Below are positions 17,695 to 27,370 of a stretch of 64,000 bases of DNA, one piece after another. The notes beneath the pieces are model-generated. The model ran no database searches. It saw nothing but the letters and a program-made list of their open reading frames with translations, and was not told the origin of the DNA. The stretch spans positions 2,356,001 to 2,420,000 of the forward strand of contig KB899087.1 of the NCBI GenBank assembly GCA_000378025.1, written 5' to 3'. This DNA comes from Xanthobacteraceae bacterium 501b (lineage in GTDB: Bacteria; Pseudomonadota; Alphaproteobacteria; Rhizobiales; Xanthobacteraceae). The first letter of the stretch is position 1. Each line of letters starts with the position of its first letter. The position numbers were made by a program, and so were the translations under genes.

Positions 17695-19131
17695 CTAGCC
17701 CGCGAGATAGTCGTCGAGAACGGCGCGGGCGCCCTTCGCCCATAGCGCGCGCAGCGCCTGCGCGAAAGCCACCACAATGTCGGGATCGCTGCCGAGATCG
17801 CCATAGACCTCGCTCATGGCGAGCCAGACGGCGGGATCCTCCTTCGCCGCGCGGGCGCGGGCGGTCAGTTCGTCCCAATTAGGGTCGTTCGGCGCGATCA
17901 CCGCCCCGCTGTCGCTCCCCCCGGCGCAATAGCGGCACCACAGGGCGGATTCGAGAATCAGCCCTGTGGGCAGGCAGCCGGCGGCGCGGTTATCGCGGAT
18001 CGAGGGGACGATGAATTTCGGCTGGCGGTTGGAGCCGTCGAGGCAGAGCCGGCGCACCGTGTCCGCCACCTCGGGGTTGGCGAAACGCTCGCGGATGACG
18101 GCGTAATAGGCGGCGAGGTCAGTGTCCGGCACCGGCGGCACGATCGGGATGATTTCCTCGCGCTCCACTTTGTCGAGGAAGGCGGAGATGAGCGGCTCCT
18201 CCATCGCCTCGTGGACGAGATCGACATCCATCAGCCCGCCGGGATAGGCGATGATGGCATGGCCGCCATTGAGGATGCGGATCTTCATCGCCTCATAGGC
18301 GTGGACATGCTCGGTAAAGACGACGCCGACTTTTTCAAGCGCCGGGCGGCCGGCGGGGAAATGATCCTCCAGCACCCATTGGCGGAAGGGCTCGCAGGTG
18401 ACAGGCACCGGGTCAATGAGCCCGAACGCTGCGGCCATGGCGCGCTCGCGCTCCCCCGTGGCGGGGGTGATGCGATCGACCATGCCATTGGGGAAGGCGA
18501 CATGGGCTTCGACCCAGGCGGCGAAGTCCGGGTCGGACAGCCGGGCCAGCCCCACCACCACCTGCTGCGTCACATGGCCATTGCCGGGAAGGTTGTCGCA
18601 AGACATCACGGTGAAGGGCGGCACACCCGCTGCCCGGCGACGCTTCAGCGCGGCGAGAAGGGCGCCGAACGCCGTCTCCGGCGCGTCGGGGCTGGCCGCA
18701 TCGGCCTGGATGGCGGGCGCGCCGGTGTCGAGCCGCCCGGCCGAATCCATGAAATAGCCGCCCTCGGTCACGGTCAGGCTGACGATGCGGATTTCCGGCC
18801 GCGCCATGGTGGCGATCAGCGCGCCATTGCCCGGCTCGACGGGGAGAAAGTCGATCATCGCGCCGATGCGGCGGGCGCGCCGGCCGGAGGGGTCGAGTTC
18901 GATGACTGTGGAGAGGCAGTCCTGCGCCTTCAGCGCGTCGCGCATCGCCGCATCGGCCGGGCGCACGCCCGCGCCGATGATCGCCCAGTCATGCCCCTCG
19001 CCGAGGGCGAACAGGTCGTCCAGATAGACCGCCTGATGGGCCCGGTGAAAATTGCCGAGGCCGATATGGACGATGCCCGGCGTCAGGCGGGCGCGGTCAT
19101 AAGCGGGAAGCGCGGGGGCGGGGGTCGTCAT
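17695..19131 (-). CDS. mtlK: Mannitol 2-dehydrogenase (long-chain polyol dehydrogenase)
   Basis: A 478-residue polyol-specific long-chain dehydrogenase. The N-terminal VHIGLGNFHRAHQAVYLDDL is the nucleotide-binding signature, SCDNLPGNG is at 177-185 and the catalytic K-x4-N-x2-H is at 283-291 (KIRILNGGH). It oxidises mannitol, and often D-arabitol, to fructose or xylulose with NAD. It follows the ABC ATPase gene after a 105-base gap. The sorbitol dehydrogenase gene smoS, which fills this position in Rhodobacter, is absent. Confidence 0.9.
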   Translation of the reverse strand: MTTPAPALPAYDRARLTPGIVHIGLGNFHRAHQAVYLDDLFALGEGHDWAIIGAGVRPADAAMRDALKAQDCLSTVIELDPSGRRARRIGAMIDFLPVEPGNGALIATMARPEIRIVSLTVTEGGYFMDSAGRLDTGAPAIQADAASPDAPETAFGALLAALKRRRAAGVPPFTVMSCDNLPGNGHVTQQVVVGLARLSDPDFAAWVEAHVAFPNGMVDRITPATGERERAMAAAFGLIDPVPVTCEPFRQWVLEDHFPAGRPALEKVGVVFTEHVHAYEAMKIRILNGGHAIIAYPGGLMDVDLVHEAMEEPLISAFLDKVEREEIIPIVPPVPDTDLAAYYAVIRERFANPEVADTVRRLCLDGSNRQPKFIVPSIRDNRAAGCLPTGLILESALWCRYCAGGSDSGAVIAPNDPNWDELTARARAAKEDPAVWLAMSEVYGDLGSDPDIVVAFAQALRALWAKGARAVLDDYLAG

Positions 19132-19236
19132 CTCTCAGGTCTTCCGGTTGTCGCGCCATGGGGGATGGCCGACGTTGAAGGCGGGGCCGACGGCCGGGCG
19201 CCCTATCTCAGGCGAAGGAGGCAGAGGCGCGCGCTT

Positions 19237-20235
19237 TTACGCCATCGCCTTGCCGGCGGCGTCGAAGCGGTGAAGCTTGTCGGCCTGCGGTCTCAGGCTG
19301 ACCGAGGCCCCATGGCGCAGCGGCACGTCGCCGCCGACGCGGACATTGATCTGGCCGACGCCCTCCACCTCGACCTTGAGGAAGGTGTCGGAGCCGAGGT
19401 GCTCGCACAGGCCGACCATGCCCTTCCATGGCCCGTCCTCGGCGATGTCGATATGCTCAGGGCGCACGCCGAGCGTGTGGGCACCATGCTTCGCCGCTTC
19501 CGCGCCCTCGATCAGGTTCATCTTCGGGCTGCCGATGAAGCCGGCGACGAACAAATTGGCCGGCGAACGATAGAGCTCCAGCGGGCTGCCCACCTGCTCG
19601 ATCCGCCCGGCATTCAGCACCACGATGCGGTCGGCCATGGTCATGGCCTCCACCTGGTCGTGGGTGACGTAGACCATCGTGGTCTTGAGCGTGTGGTGCA
19701 GCTCGGAAATTTCCTGCCGCATCGAGACACGCAGCGCCGCGTCGAGATTGGACAGCGGCTCGTCGAACAGGAACGCCGCCGGCTCGCGCACAATGGCGCG
19801 GCCGATGGCGACGCGCTGGCGCTGGCCGCCGGAAAGCTGGCTCGGCTTGCGGTCGAGATAGGGGGTGAGGTTCAGCACCTTCGCCGCTGCCTCCACCTTG
19901 CGCTGCTGCTCCTCGGCCGGCAGGCCGGCCATGCGCAGCGGGAAGGCGATGTTCTTGCGCACGCTCATATGCGGGTAGAGCGCGTAGCTCTGGAACACCA
20001 TGGCGAGGCCGCGCTTGGCCGGCGGCAGCTTCGTCGCGTCCTTGCCGTCGATGGAGATGGTGCCGGACGACGTGTCCTCCAGCCCGGCGATGAGGCGCAG
20101 CAAGGTGGACTTGCCGCAGCCCGAGGGGCCGACGAACACCACGAACTCGCCCTCGGGAATGACGAGGTCGATGCCCTGGATGATCGACACGCCGCCGAAG
20201 GACTTGCGGACCTCGGAAAGAACGATCTCGCCCAT
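19237..20235 (-). CDS. smoK: Polyol ABC transporter ATPase
   Basis: A 332-residue MalK-type ATPase: Walker A GPSGCGKS at 36-43, [13 protein letters not shown]-loop, [14 protein letters not shown] signature, [11 protein letters not shown] Walker B and VTHDQVEA switch, then a TOBE-type end ([10 protein letters not shown]). It serves the permeases just upstream. It is clearly paralogous to the ATPase at 8190. Confidence 0.9.
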   Translation of the reverse strand: MGEIVLSEVRKSFGGVSIIQGIDLVIPEGEFVVFVGPSGCGKSTLLRLIAGLEDTSSGTISIDGKDATKLPPAKRGLAMVFQSYALYPHMSVRKNIAFPLRMAGLPAEEQQRKVEAAAKVLNLTPYLDRKPSQLSGGQRQRVAIGRAIVREPAAFLFDEPLSNLDAALRVSMRQEISELHHTLKTTMVYVTHDQVEAMTMADRIVVLNAGRIEQVGSPLELYRSPANLFVAGFIGSPKMNLIEGAEAAKHGAHTLGVRPEHIDIAEDGPWKGMVGLCEHLGSDTFLKVEVEGVGQINVRVGGDVPLRHGASVSLRPQADKLHRFDAAGKAMA

Positions 20236-20245
20236 AAGTCTCTCC

Positions 20246-21076
20246 CTATTTCACGGCGCCGAAGGTCAGCCCGCGCACGAGCTGCTTCTGGCTGAACCAG
20301 CCCAGGATCATGATCGGCGCGATGGCCATGGTGCTGGCGGCTGAAAGCTTGGCGTAGAACAGCCCTTCCGGGCTGGAATAGCTGGCGATGAAGGCGGTGA
20401 GCGGCGCGGCGCTGGCCGCCGTCAGGTTCAGCGTCCAGAAGCTCTCATTCCAGGCCAGGATGACGTTGAGCAGCAGCGTCGAGGCGATGCCCGGCACCGC
20501 CATAGGCGTCAGCACATAGAGGATTTCCGAGGACAGCGTCGCCCCGTCCATCCGCGCGGCTTCGAGGATCTCGCCGGGGATTTCCTTGAAGTAGGTGTAG
20601 AGCATCCACACGATGATCGGCAGGTTCACCATGGTGAGCACGATGACGAGACCGGTCTTGGTGTCGAGCAGGCCGGCGTCGCGGGCCAGCAGGTAGATCG
20701 GCACGAGCACGCCCACCGCCGGCAGCATCTTGGTGGAGAGCATCCACATCAGGATGTCCTTGGTTCGCTTGCCCGGCACGAAGGCCATCGACCACGCCGC
20801 TGGCACGGCGATGATGAGCCCGAGCACGGTCGAGCCGACCGAGATCACCACCGAATTCCAGAAATGCGCGAGATAGTCGGAACGCTGGTTTACCGTCTCG
20901 TAGTTCTCAAGCGTCCACTCGAAGAACAGGAAGGACGGGTGCGAGTTGATCGCCTCGCCTTCGGTCTTGAACGAGGTGAGGAAGGTCCACAGGATCGGGA
21001 AGAAGATCAGCAGCGCCACGCCCCAGGCGAGCACCGTGACGGCGGCCTTGTGGCCCTTGGAAGCCTCGCGTGCCAT
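20246..21076 (-). CDS. smoG: Polyol ABC transporter permease (MalG type)
   Basis: A 276-residue permease with about six membrane segments and the EAA loop [29 protein letters not shown]. The C-terminal [15 protein letters not shown] is typical of mannitol/sorbitol systems. It starts two bases from the end of the preceding permease gene and ends ten bases before the ATPase start. Confidence 0.88.
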   Translation of the reverse strand: MAREASKGHKAAVTVLAWGVALLIFFPILWTFLTSFKTEGEAINSHPSFLFFEWTLENYETVNQRSDYLAHFWNSVVISVGSTVLGLIIAVPAAWSMAFVPGKRTKDILMWMLSTKMLPAVGVLVPIYLLARDAGLLDTKTGLVIVLTMVNLPIIVWMLYTYFKEIPGEILEAARMDGATLSSEILYVLTPMAVPGIASTLLLNVILAWNESFWTLNLTAASAAPLTAFIASYSSPEGLFYAKLSAASTMAIAPIMILGWFSQKQLVRGLTFGAVK

Positions 21077-21077
21077 C

Positions 21078-21950
21078 TCATGCCTCCAGGTTCTTGCCGA
21101 TCATCCGCATCAGGAAGATCGCGACGATATTGGCGAGGATGACCGCGACGATGCCGCCCGCCGAACCCAGGCCGACGTCGAACTGCAGCATGGACTGCAT
21201 GTAGACGAGGAAGGTCAGCGTGGTGGAAGCCGTGCCCGGACCGCCATTGGTGGTGACGAGGATTTCGGCGAAGACCGACAGCAGGAAAATGGTCTGGATC
21301 AGCACCACCACCGTCATCGCCCGCATCAGATGCGGAACGGTGAGGTGCACGAAGCGCCAGATCGGGCCGGCGCCGTCCATCTCGGCCGCTTCCATCTGCT
21401 CGCGGTCGAGGCTCTGCATCGCGGTGAACAGGATCAGCGTCGCAAAGGGCAGCCACTGCCAGGCGACGATGGCGGTGATGGAAGCGAGCGGGGCACTGGC
21501 GAAGAAGTCGATAGGCTGCAGCCCCAGCGCCCGCGCCAGCGCCGCGAACAGCCCGTTCACCGGGTTCATCAGCATGTTCTTCCACACCAGCGCGGACACG
21601 CTCGGCATGACGAAGAACGGCGCGATGACGAGGATGCGCACGATCCCCTGCCCCCACATGGGCTGGTCGAGCAGCACCGCCAGCGCGATGCCGCCGACGA
21701 CGGTGATGACCAGCACGCCGAGGACGAGCGTCAACGTGTTGACCAGAGCCGGCCAGAAGGCCGGATCGGTGAAGAAATAGCTGTAGTTCTCGAAGCCGGT
21801 GAACTCTTCCGTGCCCGGCATCAACAGGTTGAAGCGCAGGAAGGAGAAATAGATGGTCATGCCCAGCGGCACGATCATCCAGAGGAACAGCAGCAGAACC
21901 GCCGGGGAGAGCATCAGCCGGCCGGCAATGCGTGAGGCTTGCGTCGCCAT
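21078..21950 (-). CDS. smoF: Polyol ABC transporter permease (MalF type)
   Basis: A 290-residue permease with six membrane segments and the EAA loop QMEAAEMDGAGPIWRFVHLTVPHLMRAM. GGGAGG six bases before the ATG fixes the start. A 253-base gap with a strong hairpin separates it from the binding-protein gene upstream, so its expression is likely lower than that of the binding protein. Confidence 0.88.
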   Translation of the reverse strand: MATQASRIAGRLMLSPAVLLLFLWMIVPLGMTIYFSFLRFNLLMPGTEEFTGFENYSYFFTDPAFWPALVNTLTLVLGVLVITVVGGIALAVLLDQPMWGQGIVRILVIAPFFVMPSVSALVWKNMLMNPVNGLFAALARALGLQPIDFFASAPLASITAIVAWQWLPFATLILFTAMQSLDREQMEAAEMDGAGPIWRFVHLTVPHLMRAMTVVVLIQTIFLLSVFAEILVTTNGGPGTASTTLTFLVYMQSMLQFDVGLGSAGGIVAVILANIVAIFLMRMIGKNLEA

Positions 21951-22089
21951 GGAGGGCCTCCCTGGCCAGAGCGCGCCGCCGGCGAGGCGCGCCGCGGGCT
22001 CGGAGAAACGGAACGGATCGGGTTCGACGGCGCGGCGGCACGGGGCGTCGCCAGCGTAGCCGCGAGGTTTCACCCCTTCAGGGGAAGGT

Positions 22090-22132
22090 CCCGACACGGC
22101 GCGGGAGCGGGAGACACCCGCACCGTGTCGGG
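22090..22132 (-). terminator. Hairpin between binding-protein and permease genes
   Basis: Outer arms CCCGACACGG (22090-22099) and CCGTGTCGGG (22123-22132) pair perfectly; inner arms GCGGG and CCCGC extend the stem. There is no T-run. The placement after the binding-protein gene matches the hairpin at 3795-3828 in the pentitol operon and suits transcript protection or partial termination. Confidence 0.6.
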
Positions 22133-22203
22133 AAGCAGCCCGGCGCGGGCGGGCGCCGGGCGGACCGTGACGGCCTTCGCAGCGCGAAGGCCGGTAGAGA
22201 CGC

Positions 22204-23526
22204 CTACTTCTTCGGGTAGCCGGCGCGTGTCATCTCACGGGTGGTGAGCGCCTGCGCGGCGGCGAGCGCCTGGTCGGCGGTCGAGGTCCCGGCGAGAGCG
22301 GCCGAGAACTGCTGGCCCACCGCCGTGCCGATCGCCTGGAACTCCGGGATCGCGACGAACTGGCCGCCCGTATAGGGCACAGGCTGGTCGGACGGCTTCT
22401 GGGTGTTGGCCGATTCGATCGCCGTGAGGGTCATCTCAGCGAAGGGCGCGACCTTCAGATAGTCCGGGTTCTTGTAGAGCGAGGTGCGCGTGCCGGGCGG
22501 CACATTGGCGATGCCCTCCTTCTCCGCCACCAGCTTGCTATAGGCCGGCGAGGTCGCCCAGGCGACGAAGGTCTTGGCGGCTTCCGCCTTGGAGGTGGTC
22601 GCCGGGATGGCGAGGTTCCACGACCACAGCCAGTTGCCGTGGTTGGAGCCGCCCTTGCGAACCGGCGCCGGGGCGAAACCGACCTTGTCGGCGACCTGCG
22701 ATTCCTTGGGGTCGGAGATGAAGGACGCCGCCACGGTGGCGTCGATCCACATGCCGCACTTGCCGGTCTGGAACAGCGCCAGGTTCTCGTTGAAGCCGTT
22801 AGAGGAGGAGCCGGGCGGGCCGTATTCCTTCATCAGCTTCAGATAGGTGTCGAGGGTCTTCTTCCACTCGGCCCCGTTGAACTCAGGCTTCCATTCCATG
22901 TTGAACCAGGCGCCGCCCATGGAATTGTTCATCGAGGTGAGGAACGCCATGTTCTCGCCCCAGCCGGCCTTGCCGCGCAGGCAGATGCCATAGATGCCGG
23001 CGCCCTTGTCGGTCATCTTCGCCGCGGCGTCGGTGATGAAGTCCCAATCGGGATTCTCGGGCATCTTCAGCCCGGCCTTCTCCAGAAGGTCGGTGCGATA
23101 CATCAGCATCGAGCTTTCGGCGTAGAACGGCACGGCGTGGAGCTTGCCGTCGACGGTGAGGCCCTGCGCCACCTGCGGCAGCAGGTCGGCCTGGTCGTAA
23201 GCGGCGCCAAGGTTCTCCAGCGGCATCAGCCAGCCCTGCTTGGCCCAGATCGGCACTTCGTAATTGCCGATGGTCAGCACGTCATACTGGCCGCCCTTGG
23301 AGGCGATATCGGTGGTCACGCGCTGGCGCAGGACATTCTCTTCCAGCGTCACCCAGTTGACCTTGATGTCGGGATGCAGGGCGTTGAACTCGGGCGTCAG
23401 CCGCTGCATGCGGATCATGTCGCCATTGTTCACGGTCGCCACGGTGATGGTCGTCTGCGCCGAGGCCGAGCCCATCAGGGCAACCAGCAGCGAGGCACCC
23501 GCGAGGGTGCGGAATGTCACGGTCAT
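22204..23526 (-). CDS. smoE: Mannitol/sorbitol-type ABC transporter binding protein
   Basis: A 440-residue family-1 solute-binding protein with a signal peptide (cut near ASAQ, residue 23). GGGAGG six bases before the ATG fixes the start. Ligand-site segments include YDVLTIGNYEVPIWAKQGWL, VPFYAESSMLMYRTDL and CGMWIDATVAASF. Position and similarity to Rhodobacter and rhizobial SmoE, plus the mannitol dehydrogenase at the operon end, point to mannitol or D-arabitol. First gene of the transporter part. Confidence 0.87.
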   Translation of the reverse strand: MTVTFRTLAGASLLVALMGSASAQTTITVATVNNGDMIRMQRLTPEFNALHPDIKVNWVTLEENVLRQRVTTDIASKGGQYDVLTIGNYEVPIWAKQGWLMPLENLGAAYDQADLLPQVAQGLTVDGKLHAVPFYAESSMLMYRTDLLEKAGLKMPENPDWDFITDAAAKMTDKGAGIYGICLRGKAGWGENMAFLTSMNNSMGGAWFNMEWKPEFNGAEWKKTLDTYLKLMKEYGPPGSSSNGFNENLALFQTGKCGMWIDATVAASFISDPKESQVADKVGFAPAPVRKGGSNHGNWLWSWNLAIPATTSKAEAAKTFVAWATSPAYSKLVAEKEGIANVPPGTRTSLYKNPDYLKVAPFAEMTLTAIESANTQKPSDQPVPYTGGQFVAIPEFQAIGTAVGQQFSAALAGTSTADQALAAAQALTTREMTRAGYPKK

Positions 23527-23798
23527 AGCTCTCCTCCCTTCGGCGTTTTTGAGCAAATAATCGCCGTATGGGCAAATACTCACGCGCACCCATGCAGGCG
23601 TCAAGTGAATTCGATGCTGCACGCGCGAGCAGTCCGCCCGCCTTTGGTCGAAAGAACGCCATTCTGTGGTATTATATTAGGCATTCCGGCCACTTAGTGT
23701 GCACGCAACAGCCCGCCCCGGCACGCTGCCGATGCGTCACAGGCCTCACATGCACGTGTGCGGGGGGCGAACCCTTTGGGCGGCGGGTGGGCGGAGGC
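23527..23798 (-). promoter_or_regulatory. Promoter/operator region of the mannitol operon
   Basis: On the minus strand a TATAAT box sits at 23676-23671 without a good -35, suggesting activator dependence. Nearer the gene, two direct copies of TATTTGC occur at about 23575 and 23555 (GAGTATTTGCCC and GATTATTTGCTC), 20 or so bases apart, a plausible site for the SorC regulator encoded upstream. The rest of the 272-base region shows nothing further. Confidence 0.45.
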
Positions 23799-24758
23799 TC
23801 AGCCCGCCAGAATGCCGGCGGCGGTCGGCTCATCGGTGACGAGGCCGTTAATGATGCCGGAGGTCAGCGCCGCCCGGAGCGCCACGATTTTGGCTTCGCC
23901 AGCGGCGATGCCGATAACCGGGCGCTCGGGGGTCGCAATCTCCACCCGCACGCCGGTCAGGCGGGCATTTAGCGCGAGGTCGAGATAGCGCCCCTGGCGA
24001 TCATAGATCCAGCCGGCCACCTCGCCGGCCGCGCCGACACGCTGGATCTCGTGCAGTTCGTCCGCCGTGAGGAAGCCGTCGGTCATCAGCGGCGCGTCCT
24101 CGCTCATCTGGCCCACGCCGACAAAGGTCACGTCCGCCGCCTGTGCCAGCCCGCGCACCTTGCGCACGGCGCCCAGCGACTGGAGCGTGCGGTTCTCCTC
24201 GACGCTGTCGACCAGCACCGGAACCGGCATCGGGTAATGCGGCGCGCGCACCTTCTCGGCCAGACGCATGATGACCTCGAAATAGGAGGCCGAGCCATCA
24301 AGCGCGATATTGCCGAGCAGTGAGACGAGGCGGTGCTGCGGCGCCTCCACCGGGCTCAGCGCGTCCACCATGCCGCGCAGCGCCCGCCCGGTACCGAGCG
24401 CGATGACGCGCGAGCCGTTTTCTGCCAGCACCCGCTCCATCTCCTCGGCGGCGGCGGGGGCGATCGAGCGCACCGGGTCGCGCGAAGGGCCTAGGCCCGG
24501 CATCACCCGGCAGCGCACCAGTCCGAAGCGCGCGCGCAGCGCCGCTTCCAGTTCGACGCAGCGGGCGAGGTGATGGTTCAGCCGCACATGGATGAGCCCG
24601 GCCGCCACCGCCCGGCTGACAAGGCGCTGCGCCCGCTGGCGCGACAGCCCCATCTCGCTGGCGATCTGGTCCTGCGTCAGGCCCCCGACATAATAGAGCC
24701 AGGCCGCGCGGGCGGCCTGGTCGTCGATCGAAGCGTCCATGTCGGAGGTCAGGCTCAT
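23799..24758 (-). CDS. SorC/DeoR-family regulator of the mannitol operon
   Basis: A 319-residue protein with an N-terminal helix-turn-helix (WLYYVGGLTQDQIASEMGLSRQRAQRLV, residues 20-47) and the SorC effector domain (VIALGTGRALRGMVDAL). The start overlaps the HAD gene stop by four bases (ATGA), so the two are co-translated. It lies directly upstream of and in line with smoE, and is a paralogue of the regulator at 7168. It most likely binds the 23527-23798 region. Confidence 0.88.
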   Translation of the reverse strand: MSLTSDMDASIDDQAARAAWLYYVGGLTQDQIASEMGLSRQRAQRLVSRAVAAGLIHVRLNHHLARCVELEAALRARFGLVRCRVMPGLGPSRDPVRSIAPAAAEEMERVLAENGSRVIALGTGRALRGMVDALSPVEAPQHRLVSLLGNIALDGSASYFEVIMRLAEKVRAPHYPMPVPVLVDSVEENRTLQSLGAVRKVRGLAQAADVTFVGVGQMSEDAPLMTDGFLTADELHEIQRVGAAGEVAGWIYDRQGRYLDLALNARLTGVRVEIATPERPVIGIAAGEAKIVALRAALTSGIINGLVTDEPTAAGILAG

Positions 24759-25447
24759 GTCGGGTCTGCTATGTCGGGCGGGACGTGAAAGAGAGTGGGC
24801 ATCGCCGCCCGGATTTCCTGGAAGCTGGCAAAGCGCCGGTGCGGACTTACGTCGGCGGGCAGTGGCATGTCCATGCCCGCGAAATGCGCGCCGCCGACGA
24901 AATGCCAAACCTCCATGCCGGCAGCCAGTCCGGCGGTGACCCCCGCAGCGCTGTCCTCCACCACCACACAGGCGGCCGGATCGACGCCCATCTGCGCGGC
25001 GGCGTACAGGAAAAGGTCCGGCGCCGGCTTGCCGCGCGCCACCTGCGAAGCAGTGAAGGCGCGGCCCGCGAACAGCTCCGCAAGGCCGACCATCCGCAGC
25101 GAGGCGGCCAGGCGCGGGGGGCTGGACGAGGTGGCGAGGCAGAACGGCACGGTGAGCGCCGCCAGCGCCTCCATCGCCCCCGCCATGGGGGCGAGACCGG
25201 CCTCGAAGCCCACCAGCAGCCGGCTGCGGTAATCATCCTCGAACGAGGCCGGCAGATCCCTGCCGAAACGCGCCTTCACCTCGGTTCGGATCACCGTATG
25301 GGCGCGGCCGATGAAATGGCGCGCCACGAAATCCATGTCGACGGCGACGCCGTTACAGGCAAGCTCGTCGATCAGCGCGCGGGCAGCGAGCATCTCGCTG
25401 TCGATCAGCACGCCGTCGCAATCGAAGATGATGAGCCCAGGCCGCAT
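24755..25447 (-). CDS. HAD-superfamily phosphatase (beta-phosphoglucomutase-like)
   Basis: A 230-residue HAD hydrolase: motif I DCDGVLIDSE (Asp9, Asp11), motif II LATSSSP, motif III Lys in ARGKPAPDLF and motif IV VVVEDSAAGV. A helical cap lies between motifs I and II. Such proteins often accompany mannitol/sorbitol operons and probably remove phosphate from sugar or polyol phosphates. It is translationally coupled to the SorC regulator. Confidence 0.85.
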   Translation of the reverse strand: MRPGLIIFDCDGVLIDSEMLAARALIDELACNGVAVDMDFVARHFIGRAHTVIRTEVKARFGRDLPASFEDDYRSRLLVGFEAGLAPMAGAMEALAALTVPFCLATSSSPPRLAASLRMVGLAELFAGRAFTASQVARGKPAPDLFLYAAAQMGVDPAACVVVEDSAAGVTAGLAAGMEVWHFVGGAHFAGMDMPLPADVSPHRRFASFQEIRAAMPTLFHVPPDIADPT

Positions 25448-25513
25448 GCGAGCGGTCTAGCCTTCAAGCCGCCCGCCGTCCAGCGGCACCGGCAAGGCTT
25501 CCGCGCGCTCTGA

Positions 25514-26482
25514 TCACCCGCGCTTTTGCGGCGGCAGCAACCGGCCGCTCGCCAGCTGCCAGAGGCTGTGGGCAGAAGCGAGGGTGACGACGCCGGTGGC
25601 GAGCGCGAGCAAGAACGGCGCCAGCATCGCCAGCACGCCCGTCTCGCCCCGTGCCACCAGAATCAGGGTCGCGGTCGCCAGCGCGGTCAGGCCGAAGGTG
25701 AAGGCCCAATAGGCCGGCGACAGTGGCTGGCGCAGGATCCAGGGCAGCAGCCGGGCGATCAGCAGCAGCTGGAGCAGCCCATAGCCCAGCAAGGCCCGGG
25801 CGAAGATATCCGGCCCGCCCGAGGTCAGGCTGAGATAGGTCACGGCGCCGACCACCGGCGGCGCCAGCTGGATGCCCAGCGTCGGGCGCTGCGCCGGCGG
25901 CAAGGCGGAGCCGTGCTGGAAGCGGTTCAGAAGTACCGATTCCATGGCGAGCCAGGAGAACAGGCCGGCGCCGAAGGCCAATTGGCCCCAGTCCTGGAAG
26001 CCGAGCACCCCGCAGGCAGTGCCGGTGACGAAACTCCCGGCCACCAGCGGCAGGTACATCACCGGCGTCGCCGCTTCCGGGTCGCGCTCGCCGCGCCACA
26101 TGCCGCCGGTGCGCCAGACGCCGAAGCCAAGCGTGAACAGGGCGCCGGCCAGCAGAAGCCCCTCGGCGATGGCGCGGGAATAGGGCGCCGCCCCGATGCT
26201 GACCAGCAGCGTCGCCACGCCGGCCAGCCCGACGAAACCCGATTGCACCGGGTGGTGAAGCTCCTCCAGCGCCAACGGGCGGGCGAGCAGCCATTTGAGG
26301 ACATAGAGCAGCAGGACCACCGCCCAGACGAGGGCGCCCGCCGCCATGATCGCCTCGCCGAGGACCGCGGGCACGCCCCAGAGCGCATGGGCGGCGCGCC
26401 AGCTTCCGCCCAGCCCGCAAAGGCCCAGCACCATGCCGAAGAAGGAGACCGGCACGATCGGCAACCCGCTGTTTTCCCGCAC
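25514..26482 (-). CDS. tehA: TehA/SLAC1-type membrane transporter
   Basis: A 322-residue membrane protein with about ten helices in the pattern of the tellurite-resistance/dicarboxylate (TDT, SLAC1) family. It opens SGLPIVPVSFFGMVLGLCGLGGSWRAA, a typical TehA start, and includes HPVQSGFVGL and MYLPLVAGSF. The start is a GTG with GGAGGGAG six bases upstream. It is the last gene of a minus-strand run with sulfur-related genes, so transport of a sulfur oxyanion is possible; tellurite resistance itself is not shown. Confidence 0.8.
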   Translation of the reverse strand: MRENSGLPIVPVSFFGMVLGLCGLGGSWRAAHALWGVPAVLGEAIMAAGALVWAVVLLLYVLKWLLARPLALEELHHPVQSGFVGLAGVATLLVSIGAAPYSRAIAEGLLLAGALFTLGFGVWRTGGMWRGERDPEAATPVMYLPLVAGSFVTGTACGVLGFQDWGQLAFGAGLFSWLAMESVLLNRFQHGSALPPAQRPTLGIQLAPPVVGAVTYLSLTSGGPDIFARALLGYGLLQLLLIARLLPWILRQPLSPAYWAFTFGLTALATATLILVARGETGVLAMLAPFLLALATGVVTLASAHSLWQLASGRLLPPQKRG

Positions 26483-26516
26483 GGCGCTCTCCCTCCGGCG
26501 CTGGTGAAACGGCTCG

Positions 26517-26933
26517 TCAGACCTTGCGTTCGGCCAGGGCGCGCGCCGCCCACATGCCCGCCAGCATGGCCGGAATGAAGGCCAGCGTCCCCGGCGCGGC
26601 AAGGCCGAGCGCGGTGAAGGCCGGGCCGGGACAAAAGCCACCCAGCCCCCACCCTATGCCAAACAGTGCCGGCCCGACGATCAGCCTTGCGTCGATATCG
26701 CTGCGGGTCGGCAACTGGAAGCGCGGCGCCATCAGCGGCGCGTCGCGCACCAGCACCAGCCGGAAGCCGATGAAGGCGACCACCACCGCACCGCCCATCA
26801 CAAAGGCGAGCGAGGGATCGAACGTGCCGAACAGATCGAGAAAGTTCAGCACCTTGGCCGGGTTGCTCATGCCGGAGACGATAAGGCCGAGGCCGAACAA
26901 CAGGCCGAGGCCGAGATTGACGAGGATCGACAT
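26517..26933 (-). CDS. pmpB: YeeE/YedE-family permease, second subunit
   Basis: A 138-residue protein with four membrane helices. It opens ILVNLGLGLLFGLGLIVSGMSNPAKVLNFLD, the standard YedE/PmpB start, and has the GFCPGPA motif with the conserved cysteine (residue near 106). Half-size YeeE proteins work as pairs to move thiosulfate or related sulfur species. Its partner ends four bases upstream. Confidence 0.85.
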   Translation of the reverse strand: MSILVNLGLGLLFGLGLIVSGMSNPAKVLNFLDLFGTFDPSLAFVMGGAVVVAFIGFRLVLVRDAPLMAPRFQLPTRSDIDARLIVGPALFGIGWGLGGFCPGPAFTALGLAAPGTLAFIPAMLAGMWAARALAERKV

Positions 26934-26937
26934 CGCC

Positions 26938-27366
26938 TCAGCCTCCGATCACATGGCGCACGACATAGACGGTGGCAAAGCCCGCCGCCATGAACACGCC
27001 GGTGGCGACAAAGGAACGCCGCGACAGCCGTGCCAGCCCGCACACGCCATGGCCCGAGGTGCAGCCCGAGCCCCAGACCGAGCCGAAGCCGACCAGCAGA
27101 CCGGCAACCACCATCAGCACGAGGTTCGCCGACACCGTCTGCACCACCGACGCGCCGGTGACGGCGGCATAGAGCAGGGGCGCGCCGACCAGCCCGGCGA
27201 TGAAGGCCAGCCGACCGGGAAAAGCCCTGTCCCCATAAGGCGGGAACAGCCGGCTGGCGATACCGCTGATGCCGGCGATGCGGCCTTCCGCCAGCAGCAT
27301 CAGCACGGCGCTGAGCCCGATCAGGGCACCGCCGATGAGGGAGGCAACGGGGGTGAAGTCGGTCAT
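26938..27366 (-). CDS. pmpA: YeeE/YedE-family permease, first subunit
   Basis: A 142-residue membrane protein with the family motif [24 protein letters not shown], including the two conserved cysteines that bind sulfur compounds. It is paired with the following half-size permease. It starts four bases after the ArsR-type regulator, so the whole set is one operon under BigR-type control. Confidence 0.86.
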   Translation of the reverse strand: MTDFTPVASLIGGALIGLSAVLMLLAEGRIAGISGIASRLFPPYGDRAFPGRLAFIAGLVGAPLLYAAVTGASVVQTVSANLVLMVVAGLLVGFGSVWGSGCTSGHGVCGLARLSRRSFVATGVFMAAGFATVYVVRHVIGG

Positions 27367-27370
27367 GATC

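Noticed and set aside
18211-20295. Open frame of about 690 codons opposite the mannitol dehydrogenase and ATPase genes
   Set aside because: It is antisense to two well-supported genes, its composition is Gly/Arg/His-rich as expected of an antisense frame in high-GC DNA, and it has no recognisable domain.
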